From: Bacteriovoracaceae bacterium
Lineage (GTDB): Bacteria > Bdellovibrionota > Bacteriovoracia > Bacteriovoracales > Bacteriovoracaceae
Reading direction: 5' to 3'
DNA length: 21,220 nucleotides
NCBI GenBank assembly: GCA_023954595.1
Contig: JAGSHJ010000006.1
Coordinates: 1-21,220 of the forward strand
Shown: positions 1 through 6,680 of the stretch, piece by piece
Layout of the letters: each line of letters begins with the position of its first letter
How positions within the stretch are numbered: position 1 is the stretch's first letter
Notes under the pieces: model-generated
Database searches by the model: none
Told to the model about the DNA's origin: nothing
What the model saw: only the letters and a program-made list of their open reading frames with translations
Made by a program: the position numbers and the translations under genes

Positions 1-290
1 AGAAACTTATTGTTGAAGCCTTCCTCATTAAAGTTCACAAGGTTTTGATAAATCTTTTCTTGTGCTCTTTTTTGTCCTGCAACAGGAGGAGAGTTCGGAT
101 GATTCTTTTTAAAGAGTTTAAAACTCCCTTCTTCATCTGTGCCATAGAAATCGAACATGTCTTTTAGATACATGCTTGTGGTTCTAAGTTCTCTTGATGG
201 AGCTTTTTCAAAGATTTCCATGTACTCATCAAAAGAAAATATCTGATCAAATTTTTCTTCTTCTTTGTTTACTTCCTCTAACCAATCCAT
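1..290 (-). CDS. PrkA-family serine protein kinase, N-terminal part (cut by window edge)
   Basis: The first 96 codons of a gene that continues past the left edge. It starts at ATG 290-288, with AGGAAG about 7 nt upstream. The product begins MDWLEEVNKEEEKFDQIF and then has a region (FSFDEYMEIF, ELRTTSMYLKDMFDFYGT, FKLFKKN, VAGQKRAQEKIYQNLVNF) that I recognise as the segment before the P-loop in PrkA-type AAA+ serine kinases of deltaproteobacteria and relatives. In that family the ATP-binding P-loop follows directly, but here it lies outside the window. These kinases are cytoplasmic and linked to stress and stationary-phase regulation. The start codon lies only 14 bp from the start of the divergent gene at 305, so each promoter must lie inside the other gene. 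The family call rests on remembered motif similarity over a short fragment. Confidence 0.6.
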   Translation of the reverse strand, partial: MDWLEEVNKEEEKFDQIFSFDEYMEIFEKAPSRELRTTSMYLKDMFDFYGTDEEGSFKLFKKNHPNSPPVAGQKRAQEKIYQNLVNFNEEGFNNKF

Positions 291-295
291 ATACA
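273..295 (+). promoter_or_regulatory. Possible promoter giving a near-leaderless mRNA for the gene at 305
   Basis: A TTTACT-like -35 is followed after 16 nt by TATACA at 290-295. If this is used, transcription would start about 302, only a few bases before ATG 305. That would fit the absence of any Shine-Dalgarno sequence before this start. Each hexamer matches the consensus at only 4 of 6 positions, and the site lies within the PrkA-like coding region. Confidence 0.25.
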
Positions 296-304
296 CTTCC
301 TAAT

Positions 305-1444
305 ATGTTCAATAGGTCCTCTTCTAGTATATCAAATCTCAAGATTTTATCAGGTATAATTGTAGTTCTGGCGATCCTTTCCTTCTTTGTTTATCGATAC
401 TTCATTCCAGAGCAAACTAATCAACCAAATCGATTTGATCAGGCATTGGAAAAGCTAACCATAGAGCTTGAAAAACGATGGCTTGAAGGGGATATCGAAA
501 ATAGCTACCCAAAAATTGGCTTTAATTGTACTGGACTTGTGGAGAATGAAAAAAACATTCACTCTAGTTACTTTCAATGTAATGCGTTCTACATGCGTTG
601 CTTTCTTCAGTCGAAGGCCAACGTTAAAAATCCACTAAGTCTAGGAGAGAAGTTTTCAAACTTTGAATTTATCTATCATGGGCACGACTTTGATGCTCAA
701 GGTAATTTGGGCGCGAAGTTTATCGAGAAAAAATCCAATCAATCTTTTAAAATCAAATTTAGGGACACTTGTTCTAAAATCACTCTGGCACCTTCGGTAT
801 ACTCTGCTTCCCCTGAGGAGAATGACAAGTACATTTGGGATAATTTTGGTCAGAAAACTCAAATTGATACTCAGTATGTAAGTGTGGGGGACGTCTTAAT
901 ATGGGCAAACATTAAAGGCATCCAAACACAGACGACTAGAAAGCATGGTCCATCCACAGATCTAAGTTTTGAACAAAAGAAACAGTACTGCGCCTTTCGA
1001 GGAGGACAACTTCTACAAAGTAGACAGTTTGATGCTGCAGTCTTTCTCCCTTCAAAGGCACAAAACAACTTCGTGTACAAATATCCCTATCCTTGGAGTA
1101 AAAGAAGAGATGCTATCAAAAAACTAGGCCCTAAAAACTGCTCTAAGATTTTTAGTAGAGAGTGCAGCCCGGAATCGTACGAATTTCATTCTACATATTC
1201 ACCTTCGTGGAGTGGGGTTTATCACTCTCTTGGTTCATATAAAGAGAGCTTCGATAATAAATTCTACCCGCCTGCAAAGTATAAGATGAGTTCAAAAGAA
1301 TTTAAGCTCGATTCCCAGTGGCACCGACTTGGAGTGCGTGCCACGACAAAAATAAAAACTCAAATTCATGAATACAACGGCAGAGGTATAAGAATGCCTG
1401 AGGAGAATATAAGGAGTGCTTTTAGATGCGTTTATTACAACTAA
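305..1444 (+). CDS. Membrane-anchored protein with a degenerate FGE/sulfatase-modifying-factor-like domain
   Basis: A 379-residue protein. I choose ATG 305 over an upstream ATG at 194 because the upstream codons would run through the divergent PrkA-like gene, and because ATG 305 places a single transmembrane helix at residues 14-32 (ILSGIIVVLAILSFFVYRYF), giving an N-in, C-out envelope protein. No ribosome site is visible. The C-terminal half resembles the FGE-sulfatase (SUMF1, C-type-lectin-like) fold: VSVGDVLIWAN near 192, YCAFRGGQLLQSRQFDAA at 228-245 (compare YC-W-GGRLPTEAEWEYAA) and the closing SAFRCVYYN at 371-379 (compare GFRCV). I do not see the paired catalytic cysteines of true formylglycine-generating enzymes, so this is probably a structural or binding version. 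The middle region has several cysteines (75, 92, 99, 156), which fits an oxidising compartment. It overlaps the next gene by 19 nt, so the two are likely co-translated. Confidence 0.6.
   Translation: MFNRSSSSISNLKILSGIIVVLAILSFFVYRYFIPEQTNQPNRFDQALEKLTIELEKRWLEGDIENSYPKIGFNCTGLVENEKNIHSSYFQCNAFYMRCFLQSKANVKNPLSLGEKFSNFEFIYHGHDFDAQGNLGAKFIEKKSNQSFKIKFRDTCSKITLAPSVYSASPEENDKYIWDNFGQKTQIDTQYVSVGDVLIWANIKGIQTQTTRKHGPSTDLSFEQKKQYCAFRGGQLLQSRQFDAAVFLPSKAQNNFVYKYPYPWSKRRDAIKKLGPKNCSKIFSRECSPESYEFHSTYSPSWSGVYHSLGSYKESFDNKFYPPAKYKMSSKEFKLDSQWHRLGVRATTKIKTQIHEYNGRGIRMPEENIRSAFRCVYYN
326..334 (-). promoter_or_regulatory. Candidate extended -10 promoter for the PrkA-like gene
   Basis: On the minus strand the sequence reads TGATATACT, a TGn extension followed by TATACT (5 of 6 to TATAAT). 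It lies about 35 nt upstream of the start codon at 290, giving a leader of roughly 29 nt. No good -35 is visible, as expected for extended -10 promoters. The site lies within the first codons of the divergent gene. Confidence 0.4.
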
Positions 1445-2208
1445 TCATCACTCTTATATTTATAAGCTCATGTCGCGATGTGGATCAAAAGAGCTCTAGC
1501 TATTTGCATGACAAATTTCTAAGCGTTTATGAAGTGATTGAGCTAAATGAAAGACTTGTGAATGCTAATGAATTAAAACTTGCCCCTGGTGCCTGGCACA
1601 GTGCCATGCGACTAAAAGCTCGGGTTAATAACTTCAAAACTATTGATTACTGCCTTTTAGTAAAAACACCTTATGAAGTAGAGCCTGGAGAATTGAAGTT
1701 TGTTCAAGCTGCTTCTGATACTAAGTGCTCTGAGTATTTTTTTAGTCCCGCTATCGCTCAGGCCCTTTCATTTTATAATTTAAAAATTAATTATGCTGAC
1801 TACGCCCTGTCTTTAAGATTGGACAAAAAAAGCTATGATTATAAGTTTAAAAATATTCAATCAAAGGCCTTGGAGATTTCATTGGGTTCTCTAGAATATC
1901 AAGGCACGCCAGATAGAGTCTTAGCGGATGGAGTTATCTGTAAGAAAGTAGAGGATGATTGCTCAGTTAGTTTGGATCAATGTAATCTTTGTGAGAACGG
2001 ACATTATTATGTGAAAAACGGCCACTGTTCCAGCTCTTATTCAAAAGTATGTGGCATTGATAATTGTGGTGCAAAGGGTGAACCTGCATGTATTAGAGGT
2101 GAAGTCGCAACAGGTGTAAAAGACTATTGTATTCAGGATAGTCCTGTTGGTTTTTGTTCTGGTAGTGCAAGAGTGGCGTGTGTGAATAAGCTTCTTATAT
2201 GCGAGTAG
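1426..2208 (+). CDS. Cys-rich lipoprotein of unknown function
   Basis: A 260-residue protein starting at ATG 1426, with AAGGAG 8 nt upstream inside the end of the previous gene. The N-terminus is a lipoprotein signal: MRLLQLIITLIFISSC, lipobox ISSC with the lipidated Cys at 16. Residues 17-170 hold no motif I recognise. The last 90 residues are remarkable for 12 cysteines (172, 179, 186, 189, 201, 209, 214, 222, 235, 244, 252, 259), including a CNLC pair, with many glycines between. This pattern suggests a compact disulfide-bonded module exposed in the periplasm or on the surface. Together with the preceding gene it forms a two-gene envelope unit. The 3' end overlaps the convergent gene at 2195 by 14 bp, leaving no room for a terminator. 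I cannot assign a function. Confidence 0.75.
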   Translation: MRLLQLIITLIFISSCRDVDQKSSSYLHDKFLSVYEVIELNERLVNANELKLAPGAWHSAMRLKARVNNFKTIDYCLLVKTPYEVEPGELKFVQAASDTKCSEYFFSPAIAQALSFYNLKINYADYALSLRLDKKSYDYKFKNIQSKALEISLGSLEYQGTPDRVLADGVICKKVEDDCSVSLDQCNLCENGHYYVKNGHCSSSYSKVCGIDNCGAKGEPACIRGEVATGVKDYCIQDSPVGFCSGSARVACVNKLLICE

Positions 2209-3418
2209 GCAGAGGTTGAACCTTAACTTCTTCTCCTAGAAACTTCGCTGGTGTAATTTCAATATTTCTAAGTACTTCTTTTACGTAACAGTCTTGAGTT
2301 TCTCTAAAAAAGCTATGACACATCTGTATAGGCTGCATTAATTGAGTTTTAGTTTTAACGACTCTTTTAAGCTTTGTATCATAGACAAGCTTGGCCCAAG
2401 ATAGATGCTCTGCACCCTCGTAGCTTTGAAGAACAGGATGGCCTGCAATTACGTTAGAGACTTTGGAATTCATTCCGTTGGTAAAGACGATATCAACCAT
2501 TGATGGTGGAAGCTTCTTAAGAGTAAGGGCTAGTTCATTTTTAAATAAATCACAAACCTTCTCATCGTTTGGCATGAAATTTACTTTGTAGCTGTCGATG
2601 TGTTCTGTTTCGGCCTGTTGGCTTGTACAATCCAGTCCATGAGATGCCATCAGTGCAACAACATCGGCACCCTTTTTTCTAAGTTCATTAGAAAGGGTGA
2701 TGATCTTTGGTGCCATTGACTCAAAGTATGTCTTATTTAACTTTCTACTATCAAATGTCTGTGCAAGAGCCGGAGCGATAAGGGAGATATAGCCAACCTT
2801 AACCTTTCCTGCAGAAACAATGACACTCTCTTTGATGTTTTCAAATTGAAACTTGTTAGCAATAGACAGGTTGAAGACATTAGATGAGAGCACAGGAAAC
2901 TTGGCACTTTTTAATCTCTTGTCCAATTCCTGCATGTAGTTTTTTCTAAAGGGGAGAGTAAAGTCACTTTTAGATAAACCACTAGCGTCAAGACCTAAGT
3001 AGTTTAGGTAAAAGATAGTCTCATTCATATTGGCCTTCTCTGAAAATAGAGAGCCAGAGCTTACTAGCTGAAGTGCTGAGCCAAATTTTTGTTTTAAAAT
3101 ATTGGTGTAGGCCTTGTATGCTGACAATCCACCAATCTTTATGTCGTATTTATAATTTTGTGCAGGATCTATAACTGAATAGCTATTAGGGTGAATCTTT
3201 CCCTCTAGATCATTGATGGCAGCAAAGACAATGTCTTGGTAGCGCTCACCATCAGATTTAACTAAGTATTCATTTGGTTTTTCTGGATAAGTGTAGAGAC
3301 GAAAATGCCCTTCAATAATCTGATTTTGTCCCATGTCTTTATGGGTACTACAGGATTGGAAGGGCAGTATGATAAACAGCGAAAATAGAACGATAATTTT
3401 CATAACGTTCAATCGCAT
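2195..3418 (-). CDS. Lipoprotein resembling the 5'-nucleotidase (UshA/NadN) metallophosphatase domain, catalytic residues degraded
   Basis: A 407-residue protein with a lipobox at QSC (Cys23). The architecture follows the metallophosphatase domain of the 5'-nucleotidase family in order: FAAINDLEGKIHP at 66-77, GGLSAYKAY at 97-104, LQLVSSGSLF at 117-125, LNYLGLDASGLSKSDF at 138-153, FPVLSSNV at 174-181, VGYISLIAP at 208-216, LRKKGADVVALMASHGLD at 246-263 and DIVFTNG with PVLQSYEG at 309-335. The canonical metal ligands are mostly gone: D-x-H became D-x-E, GD became GS, GNHE became KSD and the GHTH motif became TNGMN. Only the SHG histidine is kept. The C-terminal nucleotide-binding domain of the family (about 550 residues in total) is also missing. 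It is the last gene of the nadA unit; its ATG 3418 sits 1 nt after the upstream stop (TAATATG), which suggests translational coupling, and no separate ribosome site is seen. ATG 3403 is an alternative start. It could bind nucleotides or NAD without hydrolysing them; that is inference. Confidence 0.65.
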   Translation of the reverse strand: MRLNVMKIIVLFSLFIILPFQSCSTHKDMGQNQIIEGHFRLYTYPEKPNEYLVKSDGERYQDIVFAAINDLEGKIHPNSYSVIDPAQNYKYDIKIGGLSAYKAYTNILKQKFGSALQLVSSGSLFSEKANMNETIFYLNYLGLDASGLSKSDFTLPFRKNYMQELDKRLKSAKFPVLSSNVFNLSIANKFQFENIKESVIVSAGKVKVGYISLIAPALAQTFDSRKLNKTYFESMAPKIITLSNELRKKGADVVALMASHGLDCTSQQAETEHIDSYKVNFMPNDEKVCDLFKNELALTLKKLPPSMVDIVFTNGMNSKVSNVIAGHPVLQSYEGAEHLSWAKLVYDTKLKRVVKTKTQLMQPIQMCHSFFRETQDCYVKEVLRNIEITPAKFLGEEVKVQPLPTRI

Positions 3419-3419
3419 A

Positions 3420-4574
3420 TTAATAGTTCGATATCCCAGATAATTTTGCGTAAGCGGCCTTAAGAGCAGTAGCTATCTTTTGATAGTCTTCTCTTGCAGC
3501 TCCACAACACAAACTAATTCTTACAACACCACGTCCAACATCGTCTTGGATGCCCATGGCCCTTAACACTTTACTTGTCTCAGGCTCATTGTCTGAACAT
3601 GCTGAAGATGTTGTAACAAAGATGTTTTGTGACTCAAGCTCAATTTGCACGGCCTGTCCATGTACACCCGGTAGGGCAATCATAGTAGTACTTGCCAAGC
3701 GATCAGCGTCATCACCTATAATTACGGCCTTTGGAAAGGCCTCTTGAACGTCTTTTTCAAATTCAACTCTATATTGTGCCAACTCGGAAAGCTTATCTTT
3801 TGATCTCTCAAAAGCGTCAAAGGCAACAGCTAGAGTTTCAATTCCCATATAGTTTTGAGTTCCACCGCGAAGACCTTTCTCTTGTCCACCACCAAAGATG
3901 ATTGGACGAAGAGTCGTTGGATCTTTTGCGATAATAAATCCACTACCAATTAAAGCACCAACTTTATGTCCACTGACAACTGCGAAGTCCATTCCACTTT
4001 CTTCAAAGTTGAATTCTGTTTTGCCAATGAATTGAGTTGTATCTGAAAAGTATGTAACTCCATGCTCTTGGCAAAGCTTACTTATCTCTTTCCAAGGTTG
4101 AATTACACCACTTTCATTATTGGCGGCCATAATACAAACCATGGCCACTTTGTCTGAGTTGGTCTTTAGAATATTGGCAAAGTCCTCAATATCAACAACA
4201 CCAGAAGTCTTGGTCTTAACCGTTAGAACCTCTGCTCCTTTGTTGGAGTAGTACTCACAAGACTGAACTACTGCTGAGTGTTCAATACCTGAAGTGATGA
4301 TGATGTTTCTAGAGTCGTCTCTGTCACTCATTACTGAGTGAAAAACTTGAGAGATACCTTCACTTGAACCGGAGTTAAATACAATTTGTCCGGCCTTGGC
4401 ACCTAATGCCTTAGCACAGACTCTTCTGCATTTCTCCATGCCAAAGAGCATCTTCTTACCAATAGAGTGAATTGAGTTGGGGTTGGCGTAGGGGCCACTT
4501 TGAATCCTCTCGCAAAGGTATTCCTTTACACTTGGATGTAGTGGAGCCGAGCCATTGTAATCTGCATAAATCAT
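3420..4574 (-). CDS. Cysteine desulfurase (NifS/IscS class V aminotransferase)
   Basis: A 384-residue PLP enzyme that takes sulfur from L-cysteine to form a protein persulfide for Fe-S cluster assembly, releasing alanine. Visible family features: the N-terminal YADYNGSAPLHPSV, GSSEGISQ at 69-76, EHSAV with the PLP-stacking His99, NNESG at 152-156, SDTTQ at 177-181 with Asp178 and Gln181 holding the cofactor, the Schiff-base lysine in SGHKVGAL (Lys204), RGGTQN at 236-241 and the catalytic cysteine loop SSACSDNEP (Cys326). Length and motifs fit group I NifS/IscS proteins. It lies 11 bp downstream of nadA, whose product needs a [4Fe-4S] cluster. This is the same pairing as in Bacillus, where a dedicated NifS serves NadA, so a NadA-maturation role is likely, though a general housekeeping role cannot be excluded. 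No iscU or other assembly gene is adjacent. Confidence 0.9.
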   Translation of the reverse strand: MIYADYNGSAPLHPSVKEYLCERIQSGPYANPNSIHSIGKKMLFGMEKCRRVCAKALGAKAGQIVFNSGSSEGISQVFHSVMSDRDDSRNIIITSGIEHSAVVQSCEYYSNKGAEVLTVKTKTSGVVDIEDFANILKTNSDKVAMVCIMAANNESGVIQPWKEISKLCQEHGVTYFSDTTQFIGKTEFNFEESGMDFAVVSGHKVGALIGSGFIIAKDPTTLRPIIFGGGQEKGLRGGTQNYMGIETLAVAFDAFERSKDKLSELAQYRVEFEKDVQEAFPKAVIIGDDADRLASTTMIALPGVHGQAVQIELESQNIFVTTSSACSDNEPETSKVLRAMGIQDDVGRGVVRISLCCGAAREDYQKIATALKAAYAKLSGISNY

Positions 4575-4585
4575 AATTATCTATT

Positions 4586-5686
4586 CTATGAAATTTTTAG
4601 CATTCTTTCGAGCGCTTTTAATGAATTTTTTTTCACGTCCTCGTCAACCGAGATCACGTTGATAGGTTCGCCGCGCTTAATAGAGCGGAAACTCTCAAGC
4701 AGCCAACGTGGCCTAACCCTATACATAGTAGCACATAGGCATTGATAAGGTGACAAAGATGTAATCTTTTTATCCGGAAACATTTGGGCCAATCTGTTCA
4801 CTAGATTGATCTCAGTTCCAACTGCCCACTTACTGCCAGCAGGGGCATTTTTAACCGTATTGATTATGAATGAAGTTGACCCATCCATATCAGCGGCCTG
4901 AACTACTTCGAATGAACACTCCGGGTGAACAATAACAGTTGTGTCTGGATCGTCTTTTTTAATTTGTTCAACTTGAGCAGTCGTAAAACCTTGGTGTACC
5001 GAGCAGTATCCATACCAAAGAATTACTTTGGCATTTTTAATTTGCTCAGGTGTTACACCGCCGTGCTTTAAGTTGGGGTTGTAGACGATCATATCCTCAA
5101 GAGGGATTCCTAGATCAAAACATGTATTTCGTCCAAGGTGTTGATCTGGAAAGAATAAAAGCCTCTCGCCATTATCAAGTGCCCATTGAATGACTTTTTT
5201 AGCATTGCTTGAAGTACAAATTGCACCATCGTTTGCTCCAACAAAATCTTTAAGTAGAGCAGAGCAGTTTATATAAGTAATTGGGATGATTTTTTCATCA
5301 GTAGATGCCTGGATGTTTTTCCATGCTCTATCAATCTCCACACGATTGGCCATGTCCGCCATTGTGCAGCCTGCATTCATATCAGGCAGGATTACTTTTT
5401 GGTTGGGTTTACTAAGCATGTCTGCTGTTTCGGCCATAAAGTGGACTCCGCAGAAGACAATGTATTCACTATCTAGTTTTGCAGCTTCACGTGCTAGTTG
5501 AAGAGAATCACCTGTGTGATCTGCAAAAGAGACAATGTCATCTTGCTGGTAGTGGTGGCCTAAAACTACAAGTTTATCACCAAGCTCTTTTCGAATAGCT
5601 TGCAGCTCTTCCAGAACTTGCTCATCGCTAAGTTCGGACTCAGTAATTTTAGGTAAATGGTCTTGATCGTTTTCGTAGATATTCAT
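4586..5686 (-). CDS. nadA: Quinolinate synthase NadA
   Basis: A 366-residue cytoplasmic enzyme of de novo NAD synthesis that condenses iminoaspartate with dihydroxyacetone phosphate to give quinolinate. It carries an oxygen-sensitive [4Fe-4S] cluster. Visible motifs: VLGHHYQQDDI at 41-51, ADHTGDSLQLAREA at 56-69, FCGVHFMAETA at 78-88, the first cluster cysteine in LPDMNAGCTMADM (Cys107), the second in GYCSVHQGF (Cys228), HPECSFEVV at 254-262 and the third in the CLCATMYR segment (Cys316 or Cys318). Length and C-terminus resemble the longer NadA form of Bacillus. The start has AAGGAA 7 nt upstream. It is the first gene of a unit with a cysteine desulfurase and a nucleotidase-like lipoprotein. 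No nadB or nadC is in the window. Confidence 0.95.
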   Translation of the reverse strand: MNIYENDQDHLPKITESELSDEQVLEELQAIRKELGDKLVVLGHHYQQDDIVSFADHTGDSLQLAREAAKLDSEYIVFCGVHFMAETADMLSKPNQKVILPDMNAGCTMADMANRVEIDRAWKNIQASTDEKIIPITYINCSALLKDFVGANDGAICTSSNAKKVIQWALDNGERLLFFPDQHLGRNTCFDLGIPLEDMIVYNPNLKHGGVTPEQIKNAKVILWYGYCSVHQGFTTAQVEQIKKDDPDTTVIVHPECSFEVVQAADMDGSTSFIINTVKNAPAGSKWAVGTEINLVNRLAQMFPDKKITSLSPYQCLCATMYRVRPRWLLESFRSIKRGEPINVISVDEDVKKNSLKALERMLKIS

Positions 5687-5760
5687 AATTATTCCTTGGC
5701 CTTCTTTTAAACCAATATTGTTTGGAACTCAAGGTTAATTACGGCCCTAAAAGCAGCATT

Positions 5761-5789
5761 AGACTATTGCGCGCAGCGCAAAAAGTCAA
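5761..5789 (-). promoter_or_regulatory. Candidate nadA promoter with a palindrome in the spacer
   Basis: On the minus strand, TTGACT (from 5789) is followed after exactly 17 nt by TAGTCT (ending 5761), giving a leader of about 70 nt to nadA. The spacer is almost filled by the perfect dyad TTGCGC-GCA-GCGCAA at 5767-5781. A dyad between -35 and -10 is a typical repressor site, so NAD-responsive control is possible. The -35 is good (5 of 6) and the -10 weak (3 of 6). Confidence 0.45.
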
Positions 5790-5809
5790 TGGTTCTGGGT
5801 ACTTATTTT

Positions 5810-5838
5810 TTGACGTAGTGTGATGGGTATCCTAGACT
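5810..5838 (+). promoter_or_regulatory. Candidate sigma70-type promoter for the parA-like operon
   Basis: TTGACG at 5810-5815 and TAGACT at 5833-5838 with 17-nt spacing lie about 43 bp before the ATG at 5881, predicting a short leader of around 36 nt. It is divergent from the nadA promoter in the same 194-bp gap. TATAAG at 5844-5849 is an alternative -10. Confidence 0.5.
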
Positions 5839-5880
5839 TTTTCTATAAGGAATAACTTTGTCCGAAAGGGAGTTCACACA

Positions 5881-6657
5881 ATGGCAAAAGTAATAACCGT
5901 CGCTAACAATAAGGGTGGTGTGGGTAAAACCATGCAGGCCTACCAACTTTCAACATATCTTGCTCATAAGGGCAACAAAGTACTTGTAATTGACCTAGAC
6001 TCACAAGCAAACCTAAGTGTTACATTGGGAGCGGATGTTAGAAGAACTCTGATTCCTGAGTGGCTAATTGGTGATGTAGACAGTGAAGACGTTATTGTTC
6101 CAGCTGAAGGAAAGCAAGACTTCTACAATAACTTATTTGTAATCCCTTCTTCTCGTCATATGGCGAACCTTGCAAAGCTTTTGATTTTGTCAGAAGCGGA
6201 AGTAAGAAAAAACGCCGGAAGAAAAGAGAGACTTTTAAAACTTCGTATCGAAGCTCTTAAAGAAAAATTTGATTATATCGTAATTGACACACCTCCGATG
6301 CTTGGTGATGAACTTATCATGGCATTGGTTGCAAGTGATAGAATCTTTATCCCTACTCAGGCGCAAGACTATTCAATCGATGGCCTTGAAGAGTTGATGG
6401 ATACTTTTGAAATCATCAAAGAAAGTGAAAACCCTTCTCTTGATTTCAGCATCATTCCTTCAATGGTAAATGCAAGAAGAAAAATCGAGCAGACTCGTCT
6501 AGATGAGCTTGCACAGTCATTCAACGTAACTCCTTCTATTAGAAACCTAGTTGATATGCAGGAATCAATCTCTTTGAGAAAACCGGTATTTTTGATGGGT
6601 AAGAAGTCCAAAGGTAAAAAAGATTACAACAAACTTTGGAACTCTCTAGGATTGTAA
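5881..6657 (+). CDS. ParA/Soj-family partitioning ATPase
   Basis: A 258-residue P-loop ATPase of the ParA/MinD group without an N-terminal DNA-binding extension, that is the short Soj type. It has the deviant Walker A motif NNKGGVGKTM (9-18) with the signature Lys11, the Walker A' strand VLVIDLDSQANLS (34-46), the Walker B strand YIVIDTPP (132-139) and the conserved IPTQAQDYSIDGL stretch (157-169). Position 18 is Met where most ParA proteins have Thr or Ser after GKT. Such ATPases dimerise on ATP, coat the nucleoid and move a ParB-bound cargo. AAAGGGAG lies about 8 nt before the ATG. A ParB-like gene follows 23 bp downstream, so the two probably work together. The neighbourhood (nadA upstream, no gidA, gidB or dnaA) is not that of the usual chromosomal parAB, so the cargo may be something other than the origin. 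Confidence 0.85.
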   Translation: MAKVITVANNKGGVGKTMQAYQLSTYLAHKGNKVLVIDLDSQANLSVTLGADVRRTLIPEWLIGDVDSEDVIVPAEGKQDFYNNLFVIPSSRHMANLAKLLILSEAEVRKNAGRKERLLKLRIEALKEKFDYIVIDTPPMLGDELIMALVASDRIFIPTQAQDYSIDGLEELMDTFEIIKESENPSLDFSIIPSMVNARRKIEQTRLDELAQSFNVTPSIRNLVDMQESISLRKPVFLMGKKSKGKKDYNKLWNSLGL

Positions 6658-6680
6658 TCGGGACTTAAAGGAGAAAAACT

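Noticed and set aside
194..304. Longer N-terminus of the FGE-like protein starting at 194
   Set aside because: It would overlap the divergent PrkA-like coding region, has no ribosome site, and places low-quality sequence before a clean membrane anchor.
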